DNA of 64,000 nucleotides from UPXZ01 sp018055865. Lineage in GTDB: Bacteria; Bacteroidota; Bacteroidia; Bacteroidales; Paludibacteraceae. The position numbers and the translations under genes are program-made. The stretch is taken from the NCBI GenBank assembly GCA_964292695.1, contig CAXYWB010000001.1, positions 1-64,000 of the forward strand, in the 5' to 3' direction. Below the pieces are notes generated by a model. The model did no database searches and had not been told where the DNA came from. It saw only the letters and a program-made list of their open reading frames with translations. This document shows, one piece after another, positions 44,720-53,049 of the stretch (within the stretch, counting starts at the first letter, position 1; each line of letters starts with the position of its first letter).

Positions 44720-44750
44720 GCGTTTGAAATGTTTTATATTTATCAAACGC
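44720..44750 (-). promoter_or_regulatory. Hairpin directly upstream of the small ORF
   Basis: GCGTTTGA at 44720-44727 and TCAAACGC at 44743-44750 pair around a 15-base A/T-rich loop. The stem ends two bases before the ATG at 44717, so it could hide the initiation region or attenuate transcripts from the sigma gene. Confidence 0.5.
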
Positions 44751-44781
44751 TTTTATTTGAATTTTAGTATATTACCCTGAA

Positions 44782-45375
44782 TTATTTTATTTCAAGTTGA
44801 ACATTGTTTTCGTTGGCTATTCTTCGCATATTCATCAGTGCATATCGCATGCGTCCCAAAGCCGTATTGATGCTTACATTGGTGCGGTCTGCTATTTCTT
44901 TGAAGCTTAAATCTTCGAAAAACCGCATTCTGACCACTTCCTGTTGGGAGTCGGGCAGGTAGTTCACCAAATGCACCACATCCTGCAGCACTTGCTCGTT
45001 ATTGATCACATCTTCAAAACTTTTTTCAGAATACTTTGAATTGTTTACAAAATCATATTCCAAACCATCTGTCGAAAAGGTATTTTCGTTCTTCTCTTTC
45101 CGGAAATGATCGATTATGAGGTTGTGAGCAATGCGATTAATCCAACCTAAAAAGCGACCGGATTCTACATAACGACCTTGTTGAATGGTGGCAATGGCTT
45201 TAATGAATGCTTCCTGGAAAATGTCTTCAGTGAGTTCTTTGTTTCTGACAATCAGAAAGATGTAAGTGTAAACGCGGGATTTATACCTGTTTAATATAAC
45301 TTCGAATGCTTTGTTATTGCCTGATTCATACAACTTCACCAAATCGTCATCGGTTAGTTGAACTAAATTTTTCAT
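44782..45375 (-). CDS. ECF RNA polymerase sigma factor
   Basis: A 197-residue ECF sigma factor. Region 2 (about 20-95) has LTEDIFQEAFIKAIATI and RFLGWINRIAHNLIIDHFR; region 4 (about 130-185) has LPDSQQEVVRMRFFEDLSFKEIADRTNVS, split here as one continuous helix-turn-helix. No anti-sigma with a membrane helix follows; instead a 58-residue protein is encoded next. It has an excellent promoter with a leader of about 90 bases. The targets are unknown. Confidence 0.92.
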   Translation of the reverse strand: MKNLVQLTDDDLVKLYESGNNKAFEVILNRYKSRVYTYIFLIVRNKELTEDIFQEAFIKAIATIQQGRYVESGRFLGWINRIAHNLIIDHFRKEKNENTFSTDGLEYDFVNNSKYSEKSFEDVINNEQVLQDVVHLVNYLPDSQQEVVRMRFFEDLSFKEIADRTNVSINTALGRMRYALMNMRRIANENNVQLEIK

Positions 45376-45470
45376 TACTTAATTTTTTGGGGTTATCAAG
45401 TAATCTTAGGCAATAGGCAAATTTTGGGGTTAAGTAATTGTTTATAGTTTTATTAGCAGGAAACGGGATG

Positions 45471-45501
45471 CAAATTTATACATTCATTTCTATTTTTCAA
45501 A
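45471..45501 (-). promoter_or_regulatory. Promoter for the ECF sigma gene, consensus spacing
   Basis: On the minus strand TTTG (45501-45498) and TAAATTTG (45478-45471) are separated by 19 bases, exactly the Bacteroidota consensus for the primary sigma factor. Confidence 0.75.
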
Positions 45502-45604
45502 TAAAACCGCTAAGATTTAAGTTAATAATAGTTAATAACGTTAAATTCACGCTGTTTTGAACAATAAATTGGCTGATTTTAATCTCCTCAGAATACAAAA
45601 CAGA

Positions 45605-46783
45605 TTATTCTACATATAGCACTAACCCTTTCAGGTATTCTCCTTCAGGATGATAAATGTTAATAGGATGATCGGCGGGCTGCGTCAATTGATGCAAAAT
45701 CCGGACATTTCGTTTAGCTTCGGCTGCTGCTGTGAAAACTGCCTGCCGGAATTGGTCTTTGGTAATGACTTGCGAGCAGGAGAAAGTAAACAAAACCGAA
45801 TTGGGTTTGATTTGCTTCAGGGCCTTCATATTTAGTCTTGTGTATCCCTTCAAAGCATTTCTCACAGCTTCGCGGTGTTTGGCAAATGCAGGCGGATCAA
45901 GTATGATGACGTCGTATTCAGCCCGGGGCTCATTCAGAAACCTGAAAGCGTCTTCGGCAAAAGATTGATGATTGGCAATTTCGGGAAAATTTATCTGAAC
46001 ATTCCTGTCGGTCAAATCGATGGCTTTGGCCGAACTGTCCACCGAATGGACCAAAGCTGCACCACCACGGAGTGCATATACAGAGAATCCTCCGGTGTAG
46101 CAAAACATATTCAATACGTTTTTCCCCCGAGCATAGGTTTCGAGCAGGCTCCTGCTGTCACGCTGATCAACAAAGAAACCGGTTTTCTGACCCTTCAGCC
46201 AGTCAACGCCAAATTCCAATCCATTTTCTATAGCTTTGAAAGTGTTGCTTGAAGAGCCAATCAGAAAGCTATCTGCTTTTTCTATCGGGGCTTTGTAAGG
46301 CAGGGTTGTTTCTGATTTATAAAAAACATTTTTTACTCCCGGCAGTATGTCTGTTATAGTTTCGGCAAGTTTGTTGCGCATGAGATGCATGCCTACCGAA
46401 TGCGCTTGCATCACCGCAGTATCGTCGTAGATGTCAACAATCAGCCCGGGCAAATTATCACCCTCACCGTGAATCAGGCGATACGTGTTGTTGTGAGGAG
46501 GATTGACCAAACCCAGATCCTGGCGTAGTCTGAATGCTTGTTTTATTTTATTTTTCCAGAAATGATCATCTATTGGCTCGTTGGTAAAAGTGATAATCCG
46601 CACGGCAATGCTTCCTATCTGGTAATGCCCGATTGCCAGAAAATTACTTTGATTATCAACCACTTCTACCAATTCTCCTTCGGCAGGTTTACCTTGGATG
46701 GACTGGATGGCTCCCGAAAATACCCAGGGATGAAATCGAAGCAGACTTTCTTCCTTTTTAGGTTTTAATTTAATGATTATCAT
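45605..46783 (-). CDS. rlmI: 23S rRNA cytosine-C5 methyltransferase, RlmI-like
   Basis: A 392-residue protein with an N-terminal PUA domain (about 1-75, HPWVFSGAIQSIQG), an EEHEE-type middle part, and a class I methyltransferase domain (about 190-392) with VLNMFCYTGGFSVYALRGG, the catalytic motif DVIILDPPAFAKH and TFSCSQVI. It modifies C1962 of 23S rRNA in E. coli. It lies nine bases after the exonuclease gene, the last member of a DUF5063-exonuclease-rlmI operon. Confidence 0.9.
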   Translation of the reverse strand: MIIIKLKPKKEESLLRFHPWVFSGAIQSIQGKPAEGELVEVVDNQSNFLAIGHYQIGSIAVRIITFTNEPIDDHFWKNKIKQAFRLRQDLGLVNPPHNNTYRLIHGEGDNLPGLIVDIYDDTAVMQAHSVGMHLMRNKLAETITDILPGVKNVFYKSETTLPYKAPIEKADSFLIGSSSNTFKAIENGLEFGVDWLKGQKTGFFVDQRDSRSLLETYARGKNVLNMFCYTGGFSVYALRGGAALVHSVDSSAKAIDLTDRNVQINFPEIANHQSFAEDAFRFLNEPRAEYDVIILDPPAFAKHREAVRNALKGYTRLNMKALKQIKPNSVLFTFSCSQVITKDQFRQAVFTAAAEAKRNVRILHQLTQPADHPINIYHPEGEYLKGLVLYVE

Positions 46784-46792
46784 GAAGGTAAG

Positions 46793-47437
46793 TTAATGCT
46801 GATTGGTTTCTGTATGGTTGTTCAGGTTGGCAACAAGTTTTGCCTGTTCTTTTTCAGTAAGTTTGGTCTCGCTAGTCAACCTTAGGTAAATTTGCAGAGT
46901 AGCCCAGGCGTCGGTGGCAGCGTAGCGTTGTTGCTGCTCGGTCAGCACGGGGTTTTCCCAGTTGCTTAGCCGCTGCGATTTCGATATTTTCCGGCCGAAA
47001 AGGATGGCGAAAATTTTCTGAAGGCTCAACTCCAGGATGCCGTATTCTTTGGCAATGTGTTGAATGTCCACAAAACCCTCAGGTTTGAACTTTCTTTGCT
47101 TTGCCAGACCGTTAAAATCATCCCTGAGCGATAAACCAATTTTTGTTATTTTTTTGTCGGACAGAAATTCAATCATTTTTTCGGAAAAACCGATTTTATT
47201 CAGACGAAAAAGATAACACTTCTGGTCGGTGGCAAACTGCATAAGCGAAACTTTGTGAATAACGCCCCGTTTGAAAGAAGGTCTTGTCTCCGTGTCAACT
47301 CCAACTAAATATGCATTATATAATTCGCTCAGCGCTTTTTCTTCTTTTTGCGGAGTATCAACCACTATGATTTCTCCCGAAAATTCAGTTACAGGCAGTT
47401 GATTAACCTCTTCTTTTGTTATCTTTGATAGTAGCAT
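46793..47437 (-). CDS. 3'-5' exonuclease domain protein (RNase D-like)
   Basis: A 214-residue protein starting at the ATG 47437, seven bases after the DUF5063 stop; the frame is open upstream but overlaps that gene. The DEDD-type exonuclease motifs are present: LVGVDTETRPSF (DxE), KIGLSLRDDFNGL and AATDAWATLQIY. It probably trims RNA or DNA 3' ends. It lacks the HRDC domains of full RNase D. Confidence 0.85.
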   Translation of the reverse strand: MLLSKITKEEVNQLPVTEFSGEIIVVDTPQKEEKALSELYNAYLVGVDTETRPSFKRGVIHKVSLMQFATDQKCYLFRLNKIGFSEKMIEFLSDKKITKIGLSLRDDFNGLAKQRKFKPEGFVDIQHIAKEYGILELSLQKIFAILFGRKISKSQRLSNWENPVLTEQQQRYAATDAWATLQIYLRLTSETKLTEKEQAKLVANLNNHTETNQH

Positions 47438-47444
47438 GTTCTTT

Positions 47445-48050
47445 TTATTCTTCGCTCTGAAATCTGAGAAAACTATTCCTGTCGAGTTTTCTGTATTCTT
47501 TTGGGTCAAGGTTTTCCTTCGGTTCTTCGTCCCCGAAATCATCTGAATATCGGAGCGAATGCAATGCCCGAAGTGCATTTAGTAGTTTTTGGCCCCAATG
47601 GATGGCAAATGCATCCACGCACGCTACCAAAGCAGAAGTCATAATTTCCAATTCGCCGATTTGGAAATTAGCCGCAAAATCTTTGATTTCCTGATAAATA
47701 TCTGCCAGATTTTCGGATATAAAAGCTGCAATAGGAGTATCGCTGTACGGCATATCGGGATGAAAAACTTCCAGAAAACTGTCATCGGCTCCCAGCAGGC
47801 GCTCTACCTGATTTTTCACAAACAAATAATCTTCTTCGGTTACAAATCGTTCGATGTTTCCATCCGTTTCTTCATCTGATACATCCAGCAGGGAGGTTTT
47901 CAGATAGAGGAGTGGAAGCAGCCGGGTAGCTGTAGAAATAAAAACGGGTTTGATTTCCTCTTCGGCATGTTCCAGAAACAGACACGTTTCGGCCGCTACT
48001 GTGGCAAATTCTATGACGGGTTTAGAATATATTAGCTGATTTTCACTCAT
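47445..48050 (-). CDS. DUF5063 family protein
   Basis: A 201-residue, acidic, mostly helical protein starting at ATG 48050 (MSENQLIYSK). It matches the DUF5063 pattern: an N-terminal helix with EFATVAAETCLFLEHAEE and the C-terminal HWGQKLLNALRALHSL. Function is unknown. It is the first gene of the operon with the exonuclease and RlmI, which hints at an RNA-related role. Confidence 0.8.
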   Translation of the reverse strand: MSENQLIYSKPVIEFATVAAETCLFLEHAEEEIKPVFISTATRLLPLLYLKTSLLDVSDEETDGNIERFVTEEDYLFVKNQVERLLGADDSFLEVFHPDMPYSDTPIAAFISENLADIYQEIKDFAANFQIGELEIMTSALVACVDAFAIHWGQKLLNALRALHSLRYSDDFGDEEPKENLDPKEYRKLDRNSFLRFQSEE

Positions 48051-48070
48051 TTTTTTCAAATAATAAAGTG

Positions 48071-48078
48071 CAAAGTTA
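48071..48078 (-). promoter_or_regulatory. Promoter -7 box for the DUF5063-exonuclease-rlmI operon
   Basis: The minus strand reads TAACTTTG about 20 bases before the ATG at 48050. Confidence 0.6.
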
Positions 48079-48088
48079 GCAAAAAAAC

Positions 48089-49069
48089 TTATTTATTTCG
48101 TTTTGCCGCTTCCCGGGCTGCCAAAGTAGCAGCCAGTGATTCGGGGGTTGTTTTCCACCTTCGGTGCATCCAGACCCACTGTGTGGGATGTTTAAGAATC
48201 ATTTCTGTGTAAAAATTATTCTGATTCAATGTGTTTGACCGTAAATCGGCTTCGGGGTTATTCGTTTTATTGGTTGGAATTTCCGGTAAAATACTAAACC
48301 GATAATTTCCATCTTTTTTACGGTACATTGCCATTGGTACAAGTGCAGCCTGAGTATCGGACAACAGGCGCGAAGCCCCCAAAGGCGTATAAGCGGGATG
48401 TCCAAGAAAATCCACAAAAATACCTTTTACCCGGGTATCCTGGTCTGTCATCAGAATGAGGCACTCGCCCCGGTTGAGCACATCCACCAGCGCCTGATAA
48501 GAGCCCTGTCGGGTGATGTTTTTCATGCCCCGGCTCCCCCGAAATGTCACCATCAGCTTTTCCAGCAGTCCCATTTTCATCGATTGGCTTGCAGCTGAGG
48601 TGACATAACCCAACATGGGAGGTGTAATGGCTGCAAATTCCCACGAACTCATGTGAGGCATCAGGCAAATGACACCCTTGCCCCGAGTGTAGGCAGCGTG
48701 TAAATGCTCTTCGCCTTCAACTTCAATCAGACTGAAAAATTTGTCGGGATTTTTTACATGCGAAAAAGCCATGTAATCGAAAAAACCCTTAATAACTTCG
48801 GTAAATGATGCTTTGGCAATTTCAACACGATCGTTCTCAGAAAGCTCATCTTTATAAACCCGTTCTAAATTTGCAAGTGCCCACTCGCGTGATTTTTTGG
48901 CATATTTGTAGAAATATTTCCCTGCAAAGCTGCCAAAACTCCTTACCGATGCTATAGGCAGTATTCTGAAAATAAAAATAACAAGCAGCAACGGAGGGAA
49001 AAGCAGCAACAAAACAAATTTTCGTCGCCATGTTTTTATTCTGGATTTATATTTTGAATAGAATGACAT
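48089..49069 (-). CDS. Lipid A-type lysophospholipid acyltransferase (LpxL/HtrB family)
   Basis: A 326-residue inner membrane protein starting at ATG 49069 (MSFYSKYKSRIKTW); the frame is open further upstream only through a TTG. One membrane helix (about 18-42) precedes the acyltransferase domain with the HX4E motif HMSSWE, and MTDQDTRVKGIFVDFLGHPAYTP further on. It adds a secondary acyl chain to lipid A or a related lipid. It is divergent from the DUF2007 gene. Confidence 0.88.
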   Translation of the reverse strand: MSFYSKYKSRIKTWRRKFVLLLLFPPLLLVIFIFRILPIASVRSFGSFAGKYFYKYAKKSREWALANLERVYKDELSENDRVEIAKASFTEVIKGFFDYMAFSHVKNPDKFFSLIEVEGEEHLHAAYTRGKGVICLMPHMSSWEFAAITPPMLGYVTSAASQSMKMGLLEKLMVTFRGSRGMKNITRQGSYQALVDVLNRGECLILMTDQDTRVKGIFVDFLGHPAYTPLGASRLLSDTQAALVPMAMYRKKDGNYRFSILPEIPTNKTNNPEADLRSNTLNQNNFYTEMILKHPTQWVWMHRRWKTTPESLAATLAAREAAKRNK

Positions 49070-49164
49070 ATCCTGAGTTTTATGTTGAAACAAAAAAGAA
49101 GCTGAGAATGTTATATCAATGACTGATTTTTCAAACAATAATTTTCTTTAAAAAACTAAAAACC

Positions 49165-49431
49165 ATGGAAGAAGACAAAGTTGTATCTGTGAAATTTTAC
49201 GAAACAGTTGTTGAAGCCGAAATTGACCAAAACGTGCTCAAAACCAATGGTATAGAATGTATTTATAACGACGATACTGTTGTGGGAGTTTTCCCTATTT
49301 TCGATGACAAGGAACGCGGCATTGAACTTATGGTTTTTGAAAAAGATTTAGAAAGAGCCAGGCAAATTCTTGATGAATACCATGCAGCTGTCGATATGGT
49401 GTCTGAATCAGAAGAAAAAGCAGAGGAATAA
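49165..49431 (+). CDS. DUF2007 family small protein
   Basis: An 88-residue protein with the DUF2007 pattern: KFYETVVEAEIDQNVLKTNG, an aspartate-rich turn, GIELMVFEKDLERARQILDEY. The fold is ferredoxin-like and often described as a putative signal-transducing or degradation-linked domain; the real function is unknown. It overlaps none of its neighbours and ends one base before folK, which is convergent. Confidence 0.8.
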   Translation: MEEDKVVSVKFYETVVEAEIDQNVLKTNGIECIYNDDTVVGVFPIFDDKERGIELMVFEKDLERARQILDEYHAAVDMVSESEEKAEE

Positions 49432-49432
49432 T

Positions 49433-49915
49433 TTACTTTTCAGCTTTTGAATCTGATTGAAGTTTTCTGTTGAGTGAGGCAATGGTTTCGTTGAAAACAG
49501 GATGAATTAATTCGGGTGCAATCTCCTCCAGCGGCTTCAGAACAAAATCTCTTTTATGCATCAGCGGATGTGGAATTTGCAGGTTGGGCAGTCTGATTAT
49601 CAGGTTGTCGTACAGTAAAATATCTATGTCAATAATTCTGTCGTGATAAGCCTGCTCTGTTTTATCCGTACGTCCCATTTTTCTTTCTATCTGATTCGTT
49701 TTTGCCAGCACCTCTGCCGGAGTAAGCAAGCTGCTAACTAAAATGACGGCATTCAGGAAGCTGTTTGCAGAGTTGTATCCCCATGCCTTCGACGGGTAAA
49801 AAGCAGAAATATTCCAAACTTCGCCTATTTCAATGCCTATTTGCTGAATAGCTGTATTCAGATTCAGGATTTTATCTCCCAGATTGGTGCCTAATCCCAG
49901 ATAAATTAATGCCAT
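49433..49915 (-). CDS. folK: HPPK, folate biosynthesis kinase
   Basis: A 160-residue 2-amino-4-hydroxy-6-hydroxymethyldihydropteridine diphosphokinase starting at ATG 49915 (MALIYLGLGTNLGDK). The signature RIIDIDILLYDN is at about residues 92-103, and PHPLMHKRDFVLKPL follows. It attaches pyrophosphate to the pterin before coupling with p-aminobenzoate. Confidence 0.93.
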   Translation of the reverse strand: MALIYLGLGTNLGDKILNLNTAIQQIGIEIGEVWNISAFYPSKAWGYNSANSFLNAVILVSSLLTPAEVLAKTNQIERKMGRTDKTEQAYHDRIIDIDILLYDNLIIRLPNLQIPHPLMHKRDFVLKPLEEIAPELIHPVFNETIASLNRKLQSDSKAEK

Positions 49916-49991
49916 TTCTTTTTTCAAATTTTAAAAAGCAAACGACCTTGTAAAAAATTACAAAGCCGTTTGAAAGTGTATTTTTTCTGCT

Positions 49992-50444
49992 TTATTTCTG
50001 AATGAGTACCCATGCATCCGGAAAACGGTTGCTAATCTGGCTTATCCGGTTGCGTGCCTGAGCATATTCATCGTACGAAGCGATGAGTACGCGAAACATG
50101 CCCTGTTCGTTTACAACCACAATGGCACTGTTTCCTTCGCTGTTAAGCGTACGTTGAAGGTTTTTAGCATTGTTTTGTACACCAAAACTTCCTACAACAA
50201 CGTGAAATTTCTTATTAAAGGCAGCGGTGTTGGTTTCGCCGTCAGCCATGTTGAATTTTTCACCCCGCGTGGTTTCGTTGCTTTCTAATTCTTCCTCTAC
50301 TACTACCGGCTTTGCTTCAGTTTTTTTCTCGGCAGCTTCTATATCCGAACCGGAAATATTTACCACTTTTTGTTTTGATTTACAAGACGTTGCTCCTGTT
50401 GAAATGACTGCAGCTATCAGCAATAAACCCAAAATCTTTTTCAT
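49992..50444 (-). CDS. SPOR-domain lipoprotein
   Basis: A 150-residue protein with a signal peptide and lipobox ATSC (Cys about 21). A polar linker (about 25-72) is followed by a SPOR domain (about 78-150; FHVVVGSFGVQNNAKNLQRT, MFRVLIASYDEYAQARN). SPOR domains bind denuded glycan strands at the division septum. It probably acts in the periplasm at cell division. Confidence 0.88.
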   Translation of the reverse strand: MKKILGLLLIAAVISTGATSCKSKQKVVNISGSDIEAAEKKTEAKPVVVEEELESNETTRGEKFNMADGETNTAAFNKKFHVVVGSFGVQNNAKNLQRTLNSEGNSAIVVVNEQGMFRVLIASYDEYAQARNRISQISNRFPDAWVLIQK

Positions 50445-50628
50445 ATGTATCTGTTTTTTTATGTATTATTTTTTCCAACTGCAAAGATGAAAAGAAAAAT
50501 GTTGATAGCCAACAAATCCGGTCATTTTTTGCAAATTTTAGAATTTCACAGTAAACAAATGACGCCATTCTAACGTTTAACTTTTACTTTGTACAAAATC
50601 AATTATTAACTAAATAAAAAAAACGATT

Positions 50629-51204
50629 ATGACTTTTACATTGCCCGAACTGCCCTATGCTCCCAATGCTCTGGAGCCGGTTATAAGTGAAGAAACGATT
50701 AAATTTCACTATGGTAAACATCATCAAACCTATGTGAACAACCTGAACGGGCTGGTGCCCGGATCTGAATTTGAAAACGCGGATCTGGATACAATCGTGA
50801 AGAAATCAAGCGGACCTGTTTTCAACAATGCTGCTCAGATTTGGAATCACAATTTCTATTTTCTTTCGCTCACTCCCGTAAAAGGAAGCAAGCCATCGGA
50901 AGAACTGGCTAAAGCAATTGACGAAAAATTCGGTTCGCTGGACAATTTCAAAGCCGAATTCAATAAATCTGCAGTAACTGTTTTCGGCTCCGGATGGGCC
51001 TGGCTGGTAAAAACTGACGATGGAAAACTGGATATTGTGAAAGAAAGCAATGCCGGAAATCCGCTCACAAACGGACTCACACCCTTGCTAACCTTTGATG
51101 TGTGGGAACACGCTTACTACATCGATTATCAGAATCGCCGTGCCGATTATGTGGCTGCGCTCTGGGATTTGGTAGACTGGAATGTGGTTTCATCCAGATT
51201 TTGA
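50629..51204 (+). CDS. sodB: Iron/manganese superoxide dismutase
   Basis: A 191-residue enzyme with LPELPYAPNALEPVISEETIKFHYGKHHQTYV at the start (split motif), the metal-ligand His in both KHHQTY and QIWNHNFYF, and DVWEHAYYIDY containing the Asp and last His ligand. Bacteroides enzymes of this type can use either iron or manganese. A strong terminator follows 33 bases after the stop. Confidence 0.95.
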   Translation: MTFTLPELPYAPNALEPVISEETIKFHYGKHHQTYVNNLNGLVPGSEFENADLDTIVKKSSGPVFNNAAQIWNHNFYFLSLTPVKGSKPSEELAKAIDEKFGSLDNFKAEFNKSAVTVFGSGWAWLVKTDDGKLDIVKESNAGNPLTNGLTPLLTFDVWEHAYYIDYQNRRADYVAALWDLVDWNVVSSRF

Positions 51205-51236
51205 TTTTCAGTAATCGGATAAGCTTAGAAGAATTC

Positions 51237-51273
51237 AAAAGCCGGAAGTGAGTGATTACTTTCGGCTTTTTTT
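51237..51273 (+). terminator. Intrinsic terminator after sodB
   Basis: AAAAGCCGGAAGT and ACTTTCGGCTTTT pair with one mismatch around an 8-base loop, followed by T residues. Confidence 0.88.
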
Positions 51274-51367
51274 ATCTTCTTGCTTTAACAAAAGTTAAAA
51301 AAATCGATTCAAACATTCATTTTTCTAAAAATTGGATTTCTATTCATTTAATCTGTTTCAAAACGAT

Positions 51368-51375
51368 TATCTTTG
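51368..51375 (+). promoter_or_regulatory. Promoter -7 box for the small membrane protein and OmpH-like genes
   Basis: TATCTTTG lies 27-34 bases before the ATG at 51402 and indicates this start rather than codons further upstream. Confidence 0.6.
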
Positions 51376-51401
51376 CGACCGATAATTATACTCATTCCGT
51401 C

Positions 51402-51638
51402 ATGAACCTTCTTGCAGCTATTTTAATTACCATAATCCTTGTTTTTGCAGCAGTTTTCCTGCTGGGGTTCAGGATTTTTTTATCCAAAGAAGGTAAATTT
51501 CCCAATATCCACATTGGCGGAAGTAAAGCCCTGAAAGACAGGGGAGTAAGTTGCGCAACTACGCAGGACTCCGATGCCCGGAAGGCCAATAACCGAAAAA
51601 TCGATGTTTCGAAAATAATTAATGAAATTGATAATTAA
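51402..51638 (+). CDS. Small single-pass membrane protein
   Basis: A 78-residue protein with one N-terminal membrane helix (MNLLAAILITIILVFAAVFLLG) and a polar cytoplasmic part, FPNIHIGGSKALKDRGVSCA and a basic end KANNRKIDVSKII. I know similar small proteins in Bacteroidota but no function. Its stop is five bases before the OmpH-like gene, so the two are coupled. Confidence 0.75.
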   Translation: MNLLAAILITIILVFAAVFLLGFRIFLSKEGKFPNIHIGGSKALKDRGVSCATTQDSDARKANNRKIDVSKIINEIDN

Positions 51639-51643
51639 ACAAA

Positions 51644-52252
51644 ATGAAAAATCTCTCACTTATTTTGAATGGTATTCTACTGATTGCAGTTATTGTGTTG
51701 TTTGCACTTGTGCTGGGTAAGAAGAATAACGGTGTACTTCCGGCTGTGACTCACAAAGGCGACTCGACAGTAGTTGAAAAGTTGCCTTTAGCTTACATAA
51801 ATATTGATTCACTGTTGCTGAACTATACATTTGCCAAAAATGCAAATGAAGTGCTAATCAGCAAGCAGGAAAGCTCAAGAGCAACCTTAAATTCCAGGGC
51901 ACGTCAACTTCAGACTGAAATGGATGAATTTAACCGTAAACTTGAGAATCAGGCATTCCTAAGTCGTGAGAGAGCAGAAGAAGCTCAACGAAGCATTGTG
52001 CAAAAACAGCAAGACCTTCAGAAAATGGAAGCAAATCTTTCGCAGCAACTGATGGAGCAGCAGCAGAAAATGAGTGAACAACTGCGTGATACTATCAATG
52101 CATTTCTTAAGGTGTATAACAAAGATGGTAAGTTTCAAATGATAATAAGCAATACTGCCAATGATAATATTCTGTATGCCGGAAAAGGATATGATATTAC
52201 TTCAGATGTAATCGAAAAATTAAATGCCCGCCATACAAAAGGAAAAAAATAA
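51644..52252 (+). CDS. OmpH/Skp-like periplasmic chaperone
   Basis: A 202-residue protein with an N-terminal membrane anchor or uncleaved signal (about 5-25), AYINIDSLLLNYTFAKNA as the OmpH start, and a long coiled coil (about 75-165; many Gln, Glu, Arg) like the tentacles of Skp. It is thought to hold outer membrane proteins on their way to the Bam complex. Most OmpH proteins have a cleaved signal; here there is no obvious cleavage site, so it may stay membrane-anchored. Confidence 0.85.
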   Translation: MKNLSLILNGILLIAVIVLFALVLGKKNNGVLPAVTHKGDSTVVEKLPLAYINIDSLLLNYTFAKNANEVLISKQESSRATLNSRARQLQTEMDEFNRKLENQAFLSRERAEEAQRSIVQKQQDLQKMEANLSQQLMEQQQKMSEQLRDTINAFLKVYNKDGKFQMIISNTANDNILYAGKGYDITSDVIEKLNARHTKGKK

Positions 52253-52280
52253 GTTCAATTCAATATTGTAGCTTTATTAG

Positions 52281-52317
52281 CGGAGTCAGCTTGTGAAAGC
52301 CAACTCCGTTTTTTTTA
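52281..52317 (+). terminator. Intrinsic terminator after the OmpH-like gene
   Basis: CGGAGT and ACTCCG, with inner GCTT/AAGC pairs, form a hairpin followed by nine T residues. Confidence 0.8.
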
Positions 52318-52390
52318 TTGTCCGCTTTCTAAAGATTTTTTCATTCCGGAATGACAGCAAAGTGGCTTCTCACGTTGAAGTCTGCATAAT

Positions 52391-52425
52391 AAAAAAACCT
52401 TCCCGTACGAGTGGAAGGTTTTTTT
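52391..52425. terminator. Bidirectional terminator upstream of the lipocalin 3' end
   Basis: AAAAAAACCTTCC and GGAAGGTTTTTTT form a 13-bp stem around a 9-base loop with T-runs on both strands. It closes the convergent lipocalin gene. Confidence 0.88.
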
Positions 52426-52450
52426 GATGTCGAAAAAAGCGGTTTTTTTA

Positions 52451-52987
52451 TTACTTGTTGTGTTCAACCCAGATAAGGTTCTCCGTTTCATATCCTTTGT
52501 CCGAAGCTATTTTCAGGTATTCTTGTTTCACATTTTCAGGAATTGTAGTGGTACGCGATAAAATCCACAAATATTTAACGCTTTGCCCGGATACAAGCGC
52601 GTACTGATAATCTTTGTCAAGCGCAATTACATTATAACCCGAGTAAAAAGGTCCGAAAAACGAAACTTTCAGCATTGCAACATCTTGTTCGCCAACGAAT
52701 TTTGCTTTTGCTTTAGCTTCTGTCCACTCTTTTTTAATGTAATTGTAGCCTTTGTTTACCACCTTAATTGTGCCATTTTCATTCAGCGAATAGTTTGCCG
52801 TAGTGTTGTTCAAATTCCGTTCGAAGCGAAAATCGAACCGGGCAATTTCATACCATTTGCCCAGGTACTTATCTTTTTCGAAATTGTCTACAGCTTTCAC
52901 TCCTTTCGGAATACTCGAACAGGAGAGAAACGGTAATGTAAGACCCACAATAAGTAGTGCCATAAGTGCTCTTGTTTTAGTTTTCAT
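52451..52987 (-). CDS. blc: Bacterial lipocalin lipoprotein
   Basis: A 178-residue lipoprotein with signal peptide and lipobox LSC (Cys about 23). The lipocalin signature KYLGKWYEIARFDFRFERNL is at about residues 41-60, and YALVSGQSVKYLWILSR is the second conserved strand pair. Family members bind lysophospholipids or other lipophilic molecules in the outer membrane. It lies 62 bases downstream of the GH53 gene on the same strand. Confidence 0.92.
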   Translation of the reverse strand: MKTKTRALMALLIVGLTLPFLSCSSIPKGVKAVDNFEKDKYLGKWYEIARFDFRFERNLNNTTANYSLNENGTIKVVNKGYNYIKKEWTEAKAKAKFVGEQDVAMLKVSFFGPFYSGYNVIALDKDYQYALVSGQSVKYLWILSRTTTIPENVKQEYLKIASDKGYETENLIWVEHNK

Positions 52988-53049
52988 GTTTTATATGTTT
53001 TTTTGAATGTTGTATTAATTCCCTTATGAATTGAAAATGCAGATAAGAA

